From the NCBI RefSeq assembly GCF_023507705.1, contig NZ_JALBGD010000013.1, positions 1-64,000 on the forward strand: a DNA stretch of 64,000 bases. Direction: 5' to 3'. The translations under genes and the position numbers were made by a program. Positions 47,326 through 55,290 of the stretch are shown here, piece by piece; position 1 is the stretch's first letter, and each line of letters starts with the position of its first letter. The notes beneath the pieces were generated by a model that was given only the letters and a program-made list of their open reading frames with translations, was not told the origin of the DNA and made no database searches. Source of the DNA: Stappia sp. WLB 29. GTDB lineage: Bacteria > Pseudomonadota > Alphaproteobacteria > Rhizobiales > Stappiaceae.

Positions 47326-48421
47326 GGCAGGCCTCCCGGCTCTGCCCGAAGGCGGCCAGCGTTGCCGTTACGCGCGCCGAAGCCTTGCCGGCCAGCACCA
47401 GGCCGACCAGCCCGTGCCGCTGCAGCGGGGCTTCGCCGTGCGGCGCGCCGGAACCGCTGAGGGCGTGTCGGTAGGCCGCCATGTCCCAGCCGCGCACGGC
47501 GCCCTCGGCAAGCAGCGCCTCGGTCACGCGCGCGTCCGGGCCGAGCAGGGCGGCAGCGTTCGAATAGAAGGTGAAGGCCAGCGCATGGGCGCGCTGCGCC
47601 CGCCCCTCGCCCACTATCTGGAAAGCGACGGAAAAGCCGACATCGCTGGAGGGGATCTCGAAGCGGACGCTCCGCCCGGTCAACCGCTCCACCAGCCGGC
47701 GGATCTCCCGTCCGCGCGGGACAAGGCCGAACCGGCGCATCAAGGTATCGAGATCGCCGGGGAACAGCGGGTCGGTGCGATAATAGAGCTCCAGCACGCC
47801 GCCATCCGGCGTGACACCCAGCATCGTCGGCCGGACGTTCCGCCCCGTCAGCACCGGCGGAGCGCCGGCAAGGCGCTGCTCGAAACCGACCCATCGCGGG
47901 CGACCTGCGGCATCCACCGCGGGTGCCACCTCCAGATAGAGCTTGGCCGCAAGGCGGCCCGATGCGCTTTGGCGCAGGCCCGCCCAGGCGCCATAGCGCC
48001 CGCCCGCCTGCCGCTGCCAGCAGGACAGGCGCGCGACGAGCCGCGACACCTCGGGCGACGGCTCCGCGCCCGCGACCGCCCGGCAGAGCGACAGCGCAGC
48101 CTCGAGCCGGGTCCCGGGCAGCGCGCCGGGCGCCGGATCGAGACTGACGCGGGGATCGCAGCCCGGCTCGCCGTCGGCCCACACGAAGGCCGCCTCCATC
48201 GGCGCGCCGGACGGCGTCAGGTCGCTCGGTAGACGGTCGGGCGCAAGCACCGCCGGCGGCAGCAGCGGACGGATCGCGGCCAGCAGGCGGTCGAGCAGCG
48301 AGACGGCTGCAGCCGGACCGGCTCCCGCCTGCAAGGACGGGAGTGGTGCCGGGGGAGCGGCCCCCGGCCCCTGCTGCAACCGCGCGCTCCCGGAGGGGAT
48401 CGGCGGGGACATGGCGATCAC
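47318..48421 (-). CDS. unknown protein, possibly ABBA-prenyltransferase-like
   Basis: Second gene of the operon, 367 residues. A proline/alanine-rich N-terminal 45 residues precedes a mixed alpha/beta body with alternating long strands: AAKLYLEVAP, VLELYYRTDPL, VGFSVAFQIVG and ALAFTFYSNAA, and a final VGLVLAGKASARVTATLAAF. This K/R-x-Y strand pattern at regular spacing recalls aromatic (ABBA-fold) prenyltransferases, but the similarity is by eye and weak. The start is a GTG overlapping the first gene's stop (GTGA); an ATG three codons in (48412) is an alternative. The adjacent toroid protein would fit prenyl chemistry. Confidence 0.7.
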   Translation of the reverse strand: MIAMSPPIPSGSARLQQGPGAAPPAPLPSLQAGAGPAAAVSLLDRLLAAIRPLLPPAVLAPDRLPSDLTPSGAPMEAAFVWADGEPGCDPRVSLDPAPGALPGTRLEAALSLCRAVAGAEPSPEVSRLVARLSCWQRQAGGRYGAWAGLRQSASGRLAAKLYLEVAPAVDAAGRPRWVGFEQRLAGAPPVLTGRNVRPTMLGVTPDGGVLELYYRTDPLFPGDLDTLMRRFGLVPRGREIRRLVERLTGRSVRFEIPSSDVGFSVAFQIVGEGRAQRAHALAFTFYSNAAALLGPDARVTEALLAEGAVRGWDMAAYRHALSGSGAPHGEAPLQRHGLVGLVLAGKASARVTATLAAFGQSREACHG

Positions 48422-50766
48422 CCGCCCTGACGCATCCGCGCGGCCAGCGCTCCGGGCTCCATCACCTGACGTACGAGGCCCGGCGTCACGGTCGCAGGCG
48501 GCAAGGCCGGCAGTTCCACCGAGAGGCGGCCCGAGACTTCCTGGCTTTCGAGCTCGCGGGTCGTGCCGTCCTTCAGCACATAGACCGCCGTGTAGTAGAA
48601 CTCGATCGTCGGCTCAGCAATCGGCCGCTGGATGCCGTAGAACCGCTCCAGGCTGTCGACGACGACGCCGGACGGCGCACCCAGCAGGCTGAACAGCATC
48701 ACATTCTGCTGGGAGGCCTCTGCCTCGATCCGCTGCGCGGTCGTCATCTCGTGGCGCGGCCGCGACAGGAAGGCCGGCACGTTTTTGCCGAACTTCTCGC
48801 GGACCTGCGGCTTCAACTGGAACATGGTCAGGTTGACGCTCGCCACCTGCGTCCAGTCGACGAGGCTGCTGTCGACCTTGACGCTGTAGTTCTGCACCGT
48901 GTTGGTGACCGTCATGGTCTTGTATTCGCTCGACTGGCGGTAGCCGTCGAGGGTGAAGCTCTCGCCGTTCGAGTAGAAGATCGTGCCTGAGAGGTTGAAA
49001 TAGGCATTGTTGGTGTTGTCGACCGCCTGGAAGTTCCAGCGGGGCTCGGCAAAGCTCAGGAGCCCTGTCGGCTGCCAGTTCGACCAGGTGTTCTCGGCGA
49101 TCCATTTGTCGCCATTGTTGACCGGATCGAAATACTGGGCGTTGACGTCCACCAGCAGCAGCGTCGTGGTTTCCGTCGTGTAGTTGAACGCCCGTAGCGT
49201 GAACTGGGTGAACAGCCCCTTCGGATCGGCCACGAAGACGATGTCGGCATTGCCCGAGCCCGTATAGTCGGGGGCGGACGACAGGGCGCCCGGTGGTTCC
49301 GAGACGATCTCGCTGTTGTCGGCCATCTGGTAGCGCAGCCGGTAGCTGTAGTTCTGGCCGATGGGTAGATTGTAGAAACTGTCGAAACGGACCCCGTTCT
49401 CCGCACCGTTGGCGGTGAGAGTCTTGGTCTGGACGATGGCCGGGTTGCCCGCCGGCGGCGCGAAGAAGAAGTCGATATTGACCTCCCGCACCCCGGCCGG
49501 ACCGGAAAACGGGATGTTCTGGCCGATGAAGGTCACTTGCCGCGTTCCGAAGACGTTCGGCGTGATGTTGACCAGCGTGTCCGTCGTGGTGATCGGATCG
49601 CTCTTGAAGGTCTTGCCGTCCTTGAAGTTGATCACATAGGTATAGGTGAATTCCGGATTGTAGCTGCCTCCAGAAAAGTCGCCCGGCGCGTCGTAGATCT
49701 TCGAGGACTGGTCGCCGTCGGTGACGATCAGCGTGAATGTGTTGTCGGTCGGCCGCGTCGGATAGGTGACGGTCACGGTGACGGTCTCGGCCACGGGGTC
49801 GTCCGTGCCGGAGCGGTTGAGCTCGCCGATCAGGTTGAACACCACCGACAGCTTACGGTTGTCGACCTTTGTGAAAACCTGCTTCCACTCGTCCGGGCTG
49901 AAGCGGCGCATGAAGCTGCTCACCGGCGTCGACCAGTCGATCACCGTGTCTTCCTGGTAAGTCTGGTTGAACGAGGTCGTCGCCGAGACCGGATTGGGAC
50001 CCGTGGCCATGACGGCGGCCGCCGCCACCGTATCGGCGACCTGGTTCTCCAGCGTCGTCCAGCCCCAGTCGCGCACCCTCTGGGCCAGTTCGTCGCTGCT
50101 GCCCGGCCCGAGCTCGACCTTGACTTCGCCCGCGCCCGACTGGCGCAGCACCTGCTTGACTTCCTGCAGCACCTGCTTCTGGTTGCCCCAGGTATCGCGG
50201 ACGGTCTTGTATTTCTTCTCGTACTCGATGGCCGCCTCGGCGGTGTAGATCACTGTGGCCTTGGCGCCGAGCAGCTTGGTCAGCACCTGCATCTCGTATT
50301 CGACGCGGAAGGTGGAGGCACCGCCCTCGTCGCCGCTGAAGGCGTTCTTGAAGCTGTTGACCGCTTCCGGCGTCGCCAGCTCGATCTGGAAAGCGGCGAC
50401 ATTGGTGCCGTAGAGCGTCGGCTCGACCGCCAGCACCTCGTTCTCGCCGGCGATGTCGTAGTAGAAATAGGCGGTACCGCCGACCCAGACGAAGCCGCCC
50501 CAGGAAATGTCGGAGCCGAGGATCTCCTCGGCCGCGCGGCGTGCCTCCAGCGGCTGCACGAGCTCCATCTCGAAGGTACAAAGACCGGCGATGCCCCCGC
50601 CATTGGAGGTGTACTCGGTCATCCCGAAGGACGGTGCCCCGTCCAGCGTCCGCAGGCGCGGCACCGGCACCATGTACCAGAGCTTGGGATTGTCGTGGTC
50701 CTGGTAGACATAGGTGACGCCGCTGGCGCCGTACTCGATCTCGCGAACGCTCGAGACGTCGAACAT
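48418..50766 (-). CDS. 782-residue all-beta protein, unknown
   Basis: First gene of the four-gene operon. The N-terminus reads VREIEYGASGVTYVYQDHDN then PKLWYMVPVPRLRTLDG. A duplicated beta-rich region follows, with a helical insert (EKKYKTVRDTWGNQKQVLQE). Residues about 300-700 are rich in T, S, N, Y and V with Ig/FN3-like strand patterns (TVTVTVTYPTRPTDNTFTLI, YSYRLRYQMADNSEIVSEP). It lacks a signal peptide, membrane helices and catalytic motifs I can name. Codon use seems less GC-extreme than in the neighbours. ATG 50766 is preceded by GGAGGGCTGTG; a GTG one codon upstream is possible. The protein may be a secreted-type adhesin or structural partner lacking a standard export signal. Confidence 0.78.
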   Translation of the reverse strand: MFDVSSVREIEYGASGVTYVYQDHDNPKLWYMVPVPRLRTLDGAPSFGMTEYTSNGGGIAGLCTFEMELVQPLEARRAAEEILGSDISWGGFVWVGGTAYFYYDIAGENEVLAVEPTLYGTNVAAFQIELATPEAVNSFKNAFSGDEGGASTFRVEYEMQVLTKLLGAKATVIYTAEAAIEYEKKYKTVRDTWGNQKQVLQEVKQVLRQSGAGEVKVELGPGSSDELAQRVRDWGWTTLENQVADTVAAAAVMATGPNPVSATTSFNQTYQEDTVIDWSTPVSSFMRRFSPDEWKQVFTKVDNRKLSVVFNLIGELNRSGTDDPVAETVTVTVTYPTRPTDNTFTLIVTDGDQSSKIYDAPGDFSGGSYNPEFTYTYVINFKDGKTFKSDPITTTDTLVNITPNVFGTRQVTFIGQNIPFSGPAGVREVNIDFFFAPPAGNPAIVQTKTLTANGAENGVRFDSFYNLPIGQNYSYRLRYQMADNSEIVSEPPGALSSAPDYTGSGNADIVFVADPKGLFTQFTLRAFNYTTETTTLLLVDVNAQYFDPVNNGDKWIAENTWSNWQPTGLLSFAEPRWNFQAVDNTNNAYFNLSGTIFYSNGESFTLDGYRQSSEYKTMTVTNTVQNYSVKVDSSLVDWTQVASVNLTMFQLKPQVREKFGKNVPAFLSRPRHEMTTAQRIEAEASQQNVMLFSLLGAPSGVVVDSLERFYGIQRPIAEPTIEFYYTAVYVLKDGTTRELESQEVSGRLSVELPALPPATVTPGLVRQVMEPGALAARMRQGG

Positions 50767-51015
50767 CACAGCCCTCCATCGAAAAAATTGAATGAACTTA
50801 AATCACACTCTATGCGCGAATTTTCGCACTGAGGGCAGGCTCACACAATCGATAGAAGCTGCAACATTGATCCTATTTTCGACATTGAACAGGCATTTCA
50901 AGTCAAAATTAAAATTACAACCTTATAAAAACTGTCATAGTTACGCAGAGGTATTTTATGAAAATAGTAAAATACATTGAAATGAAGGAACAAATCGCAA
51001 TCATCGGCGAAAATA
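50767..51015. promoter_or_regulatory. AT-rich control region of the unknown operon
   Basis: About 250 bases of markedly AT-rich sequence (for example AAAATTAAAATTACAACCTTATAAAAAC near 50910) in an otherwise very GC-rich window. It separates the metal-importer permease, which ends at 51016 and reads leftward into this region, from the four-gene operon. It must contain the operon promoter and possibly a terminator for the importer. I see no clear intrinsic terminator, so read-through from the importer operon is possible. Short frames here are not convincing genes. Confidence 0.55.
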
Positions 51016-51939
51016 TCAAGCCATAGGCTGGCCAACGCGCCGACGATGCGGAGCAAAAAGACAGGCAATGGCCAGGATGACGCCGGACACGGTGGCGATC
51101 ATGCCGGCGGCGCTGACGGCGTTGATAGCACCGAACCACTGCGGCCCGTAGCCGGCCAGCACATAGCCGAGCACCGCGGAGAGTGCGGCGAAGACTGTGC
51201 TCCAGGCGACTTGGCGCTCCAGCCGTTCGGTCACCAGCCGCGCCGTCGCCGGCGGACAGATGAACATGGCGATGACGATGATCGAGCCGACCGCGTCGAA
51301 GGCCGCAACGGCGGCAACGGCGGAGGCCGCAACAAGCCCCAGGCCGATCAGCCGCACCGGCAGTCCGAGCGTCGCGGCGAAGCCCTCGTCGAAGGTGGAG
51401 AGTTTCAGCGGCCGCCAGAGCACCAGCATCAACATGGTCATGACGGCGGCGACCAGTGCGATGCGCGGCAGCTCGGGCGGCAGGCCGGCAAGCGCCGCCG
51501 GATCAAGCAGCGAGCCCCAGCCGGTCGCGTCGAACCAGATCAGGCTTTCCAGATTGCCCATGAGTGCATGCTCGACATCCAGATGCACCCCGCTGGTGTC
51601 GCTCTGCTCCAGCAGCAGCACGCCGCCGGCAAACATCGCCGTAAAGACGACGCCCATTGCGGCACCCGGCTCGATGCGGCCGAGCCGGCGGACGGTCTCG
51701 ATGAGGACGACGGCAACCAGCGCGGCGCCGGCCGCGCCCAGGAGCATCGGCAGGCTGGCCAGGCTGCCGGTGACCAGGAAGGCAACGACGATGCCCGGCA
51801 GCACCACATGGCTGATCGCATCGCCGATCAGCGCCTGCCGGCGCAGGATCAGGAAATTGCCCGGTAGGGCGCAGGCAATCGCCGACAGCACGCCGATGAG
51901 GATCGGCGTCAGCGACAGCTGGACGAACTCGGCACCCAT
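51016..51939 (-). CDS. Zn/Mn ABC transporter permease (TroD-like)
   Basis: Inner-membrane permease of the ABC-3 family, 307 residues with about eight hydrophobic helices. Family motifs: LILRRQALIGDAISHVVLPG (about 30-49), GRIEPGAAMGVVFTAMFAGG (about 90-109) and FDAVGSIIVIAMFICPPATA (about 213-232). It pairs with the second permease upstream and starts in a TGATG overlap with it. It ends the importer operon (binding protein, ATPase, permease, permease). Confidence 0.92.
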   Translation of the reverse strand: MGAEFVQLSLTPILIGVLSAIACALPGNFLILRRQALIGDAISHVVLPGIVVAFLVTGSLASLPMLLGAAGAALVAVVLIETVRRLGRIEPGAAMGVVFTAMFAGGVLLLEQSDTSGVHLDVEHALMGNLESLIWFDATGWGSLLDPAALAGLPPELPRIALVAAVMTMLMLVLWRPLKLSTFDEGFAATLGLPVRLIGLGLVAASAVAAVAAFDAVGSIIVIAMFICPPATARLVTERLERQVAWSTVFAALSAVLGYVLAGYGPQWFGAINAVSAAGMIATVSGVILAIACLFAPHRRRVGQPMA

Positions 51940-53183
51940 CAGCTTCCCTCCCCGCGCCGCAGCATCGCCGAAGCAGCAAGCATGCGGTCGATCTCGGCGA
52001 TCTCGTCGCCCGTCATCACGGCCGTGATGGGCGTGAGCCCATCGTAGCGGTGGCTGAGCGGATCGTCCCGGTGGATCCGGCGCGCCACCTCGAAACGGCG
52101 CTCGTCGACCAGCGCGCGGCCCGCCTCGATGCGCCCGGCCTCGGTCGGCACCCGGTCGGGGCGGATCAGCCCCTCGCGGCGCAGGACCTTCAGCGTCAGC
52201 GGATCGAAGATCGGCTCGCCCCGCGCCAGCGACAGCAGGCCCTGGCGGCGATGCAGGCGCAGCTGGAAGCGGCGATGGCGAATGGCGGCAGCCAGCACGC
52301 CGCGCCCGGGCGCGAAGGCAAGGGACAGCAGGAAGAGCGAGAAGGCGACGAGCACGATGATCGGCCCCGTCGGCAGGCCCGGTGCGGCAGCGGACATGGC
52401 CGCGCCTGCATAGCCCGACACACCGCCGATAGCGCCGGCGATCAGCACCACATGGTCGGTCCGCTCGCTCCACAGCCGGGCGGCGACCGGGGGTATGATC
52501 AGCAGCGCCACCACCAGCACCAGCCCGACGATCTTCAGCCCCGTCACGGTGACGGCCAGCACCAGCAGCATCATGGCAAGATCGATGCGGCGGGTGTTGA
52601 GTCCGAGGGCGGCCGCAAAGCCCGGATCGAAGGACACCAGTGTCATCGGCCGGCGCAACGCGACCAGGGCGAGCACGGCGAGCACGCCGCCGAGCGCAAT
52701 CACCATCGCGTCGGAATAGAGCATGCCCGCCGTCGAGCCGAGCAGGAAGCCTTCCAGCCCCGCCTGCCTGCCTTGCGACAGGGTCTGGATCACCGTCAGC
52801 AGCACGATGCCGAAGCCGAAGAAGACGGAGAGCACCGCGCCGATCGCCGTGTCCTCGGCAAGGCGGGTGCGGCGGGTGATCCACTCGACGCACAGGAGAC
52901 CTAGCGCGGCCGACAGGGCGGAGCCGGCCAGCAGCCCGACCAGGCTGCGCCCGTCGAGCCCGAGGCCGACCATGACGAGAAAGGCGATGCCGACGCCCGG
53001 CAGCGTCGCATGGGCGATGGCGTCGCTCACCAGCGCTCTCTTGCGCAGGAACAGGAAGGTCCCCCCCGCCCCGGCGGCGATGCCGAGCAGCCCCGCGCCG
53101 ATGGCGACCAGCGCCGCGTTGTAGCCGGCCTGCAGCAGGAGCGCGGAAACAAAGGCTTCCAGCGGGGGGCTCGACATAGGCAT
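51939..53183 (-). CDS. Zn/Mn ABC transporter permease with DtxR-like C-terminal domain (TroC-like)
   Basis: ABC-3 permease of 414 residues. The first 285 residues form the membrane domain, with FLFLRKRALVSDAIAHATLP, TRLAEDTAIGAVLSVFFGFG and GLVLVVALLIIPPVAARLWS. The remaining 120 residues are a soluble winged-helix-like region: LTLKVLRREGLIRPDRVPTE, AGRIEAGRALVDERRFEVAR, then HRYDGLTPITAVMTGDEIAE. This resembles the tails of TroC/MntC-type permeases that match iron-dependent repressor domains and may sense metal. It is coupled to genes on both sides by TGATG overlaps. Confidence 0.92.
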   Translation of the reverse strand: MPMSSPPLEAFVSALLLQAGYNAALVAIGAGLLGIAAGAGGTFLFLRKRALVSDAIAHATLPGVGIAFLVMVGLGLDGRSLVGLLAGSALSAALGLLCVEWITRRTRLAEDTAIGAVLSVFFGFGIVLLTVIQTLSQGRQAGLEGFLLGSTAGMLYSDAMVIALGGVLAVLALVALRRPMTLVSFDPGFAAALGLNTRRIDLAMMLLVLAVTVTGLKIVGLVLVVALLIIPPVAARLWSERTDHVVLIAGAIGGVSGYAGAAMSAAAPGLPTGPIIVLVAFSLFLLSLAFAPGRGVLAAAIRHRRFQLRLHRRQGLLSLARGEPIFDPLTLKVLRREGLIRPDRVPTEAGRIEAGRALVDERRFEVARRIHRDDPLSHRYDGLTPITAVMTGDEIAEIDRMLAASAMLRRGEGS

Positions 53184-54016
53184 CACCCCTGCTCCGACAA
53201 CCGCAATTGGTCGATATGCGCAGAGGCCAGCCGTCCGCCATAGGTTGCCTGCAGGTTCTCGGCCGTGAAGACCTCGGCGACCGGCCCTTCCGCGATGCGG
53301 CGCGTGTTGATCAGCAGCACCCGGTCGAAATAGTCGGCGACGGTCGCAAGGTCGTGATGTACGCAAACCACGGTGCGGCCCTCGCCCTTCAGTTCCTTCA
53401 GAACGTCGATGATCGCCTTCTCGGTCGCCGCGTCGACGCCTGCAAAGGGCTCGTCCAGCAAATAGAGATCCGCCCCTTGCGCCAGCGCGCGGGCAAGGAA
53501 CACCCGCTGCTGCTGCCCGCCGGACAGCTGGCCGATCTGGCGCGTGGCGAAATCGGTCATGCCCACACGGGCAAGACAGGCAAGCGCCCGCTCGCGATGA
53601 CTGGCCCGCACCAGGCCCAGCAGACCGAGCTCCCGGTAGAGCCCCATCATCACCACGTCGATGACGCGGGTCGGGAAGTCCCAGTCGACCGACGCGCGCT
53701 GCGGCACATAGGCCACCCGCTCGCGCGCCCGCTCCAGCGGCGTGCCGAAGACGGTGACGGTGCCGGACAGGCGCGGCACGACACCGAGCGCGGCTTTCAG
53801 CAGGGTCGACTTGCCGGCGCCATTCGGGCCGACGATGGCGACGAGGCTGTCGCGCGGGAAGGTGGCGTCGACGGAGAAGACCGCCGGGCTTTCGCCGTAG
53901 GAGACCGTAATCTCCCGCAAGGCCATAGCCGCCCGTGCGGCCTCCGCCCGTGCCGCAGCCTCGGCCTCTCGACCCTGCACCAGTTCGATCCTGTCCCGCG
54001 CCCGCATGGCCATCAT
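53183..54016 (-). CDS. Zn/Mn ABC transporter ATP-binding protein (TroB-like)
   Basis: ATPase subunit of 277 residues. Walker A is [12 protein letters not shown] (about 63-74), the Q-loop [15 protein letters not shown] near 101 is typical of Zn/Mn importers, the signature is [16 protein letters not shown] near 163, Walker B is [13 protein letters not shown], and the H-loop is [10 protein letters not shown] 30-residue alanine/arginine-rich N-terminal extension precedes the usual start ([11 protein letters not shown]); the true start could be that internal ATG. It lies between the binding-protein gene (6-base gap) and the first permease (TGATG). Confidence 0.94.
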   Translation of the reverse strand: MMAMRARDRIELVQGREAEAAARAEAARAAMALREITVSYGESPAVFSVDATFPRDSLVAIVGPNGAGKSTLLKAALGVVPRLSGTVTVFGTPLERARERVAYVPQRASVDWDFPTRVIDVVMMGLYRELGLLGLVRASHRERALACLARVGMTDFATRQIGQLSGGQQQRVFLARALAQGADLYLLDEPFAGVDAATEKAIIDVLKELKGEGRTVVCVHHDLATVADYFDRVLLINTRRIAEGPVAEVFTAENLQATYGGRLASAHIDQLRLSEQG

Positions 54017-54022
54017 GCTCCC

Positions 54023-55009
54023 TCAGCTTCCCACCGCCAGCCGTCCGGCCATGCCCCGCTCGGGCGCTTCGCCGCCAAGGGCGCGGGAAATGATCGTGGC
54101 GTTGTGGTCGATCATGCCCGGATAGGTGCCTTCATAGGTACCCTCCGCCCCCATCGCGTCGGAAAAAAGCTCGCCGCCGATGACGACCGTGTGCCCCCTG
54201 GACGCGGCACCCTCGATCAAGGCCCGCACCGACCGGTCGGAGACCGAGCTTTCCACGAAGACCGCGCCGATCTTGCGCTGCACCAGGATATCGACGAGTT
54301 CCGCCACCCGCTGCAGCCCGGCCTCGCTCTGGGTCGAAATGCCCTGGATGCCGAGCACCTCGAAGCCCTGGGCGCGGCCGAAATAGCTGAAGGCGTCGTG
54401 CGCGGTCACCAGAACCCGCGCGGTTTCGGGCACGCTGGCGAAGACCGTGTCCGAATAGTCGGCAAGGCGCGCCAACTCGTCCTGATAGGCCTTGGCATTC
54501 GCGGCGAAGACCTCCGCATCCTCGGGCCGAGCCGCGGCGAGCGCCTCGTGCACCGTCTCGACGGCCCGCGACCACAGGCGCGGATCCATCCACACATGCG
54601 GGTCGAACTTGTCGGAATAGTCGACATGGGAGATCAGCAGCTCGCGCGGCAGGCTCTCCGCCACCGCGACGACCGGCTTGCGGGCGCCGAGCTCCTTCAT
54701 GAACTCCTCCATCTGCGCCTCGAGATAGAGCCCGTGCCACAGGACGAGATCGGCGCGGACCATGGCGGCGATGTCGGTGCGCGTCTGGCGATACGCATGC
54801 GGATCGACGCCCGGCCCCATGAGCGCACGCACGCTCACCCTGTCGCCGCCGATCTGCCGGGCCGCATCGGCGATCATGCCGGTGGTCGCGACGACCGACA
54901 GCGGCGGCTCGGCCCGCGCCCCGGCGGGCGAAAGAACGCCCAAAGCCGCCAGTGCGAGCGCACCCGCCATTGCGATCCGTCGAAGCCTGCTGAAGACCCT
55001 GCTGCACAT
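54023..55009 (-). CDS. Zn/Mn ABC transporter periplasmic binding protein (TroA-like)
   Basis: Cluster A-I metal-binding protein, 328 residues with a signal peptide (AGALALAALGVLSPAGARA, cleavage near 33). The metal ligands can be placed as H71 (GVDPHAY), H137 (KFDPHVWMD), H203 (LVTAHDAFSYF) and D283 (GGELFSDAMG). This three-His-one-Asp set and its spacing (66, 66, 80) closely follow TroA, which binds Zn or Mn. There is no histidine-rich loop as in ZnuA. It heads the four-gene importer operon and lies behind paired repeat sites that look like a metal-regulator target. Confidence 0.94.
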   Translation of the reverse strand: MCSRVFSRLRRIAMAGALALAALGVLSPAGARAEPPLSVVATTGMIADAARQIGGDRVSVRALMGPGVDPHAYRQTRTDIAAMVRADLVLWHGLYLEAQMEEFMKELGARKPVVAVAESLPRELLISHVDYSDKFDPHVWMDPRLWSRAVETVHEALAAARPEDAEVFAANAKAYQDELARLADYSDTVFASVPETARVLVTAHDAFSYFGRAQGFEVLGIQGISTQSEAGLQRVAELVDILVQRKIGAVFVESSVSDRSVRALIEGAASRGHTVVIGGELFSDAMGAEGTYEGTYPGMIDHNATIISRALGGEAPERGMAGRLAVGS

Positions 55010-55075
55010 GCGCTGCCATCCCGTGGTTCTGGTGTCGCTGCCGAGCTTGATGCGGGCCGGCAGCCTGCTTCCTTT

Positions 55076-55130
55076 TAATGATTATGAGAACCATTTGCAG
55101 TTTGTCAATGCAATTGCGAACCATTTGCAG
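55076..55130. promoter_or_regulatory. paired operator-like sites before the metal importer (Fur/Mur-type)
   Basis: GAACCATTTGCAG occurs twice, at 55088-55100 and 55118-55130, exactly 30 bases apart (three helix turns). The second copy sits in TGCAATTGCGAACCATTTGCA (55109-55129), whose ends TGCAA/TTGCA are inverse repeats as in alphaproteobacterial Fur/Mur boxes. The first follows TAATGATTATGAGAA, Fur-box-like. They lie 67-121 bases before the binding-protein start. Confidence 0.55.
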
Positions 55131-55211
55131 AAACAAACGACACCCCCTGCGACGCGGACAGCCGGCAAAACGAGACTTCAATTTCCGCCAAGGTGAATTC
55201 TGTCATTGTAT

Positions 55212-55245
55212 GTTCATATGAACGTTGTGCTATGTTCATATGAAC
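55212..55245. promoter_or_regulatory. two identical palindromic operators, GlpR-type
   Basis: The perfect 12-base palindrome GTTCATATGAAC occurs at 55212-55223 and 55234-55245, starts 22 bases apart, each preceded by AT or TAT. ATGTTC/GAAC half-sites match the known GlpR operator (ATGTTCG...CGAACAT). They lie 46-79 bases before the chosen repressor start, so autoregulation of the repressor-transporter operon is likely. This site also argues for the ATG at 55291 rather than the earlier in-frame start at 55225, which would place coding sequence over the second operator. Confidence 0.75.
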
Positions 55246-55290
55246 GAAGTAGAGACGAAACGTCCGCATTCGGGAGGAAGACAGTCGCTC

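Noticed and set aside
55225-55290. 22-codon N-terminal extension of the DeoR/GlpR repressor
   Set aside because: It would be translated across the second palindromic operator and lacks a ribosome-binding site; the conserved domain begins after ATG 55291.
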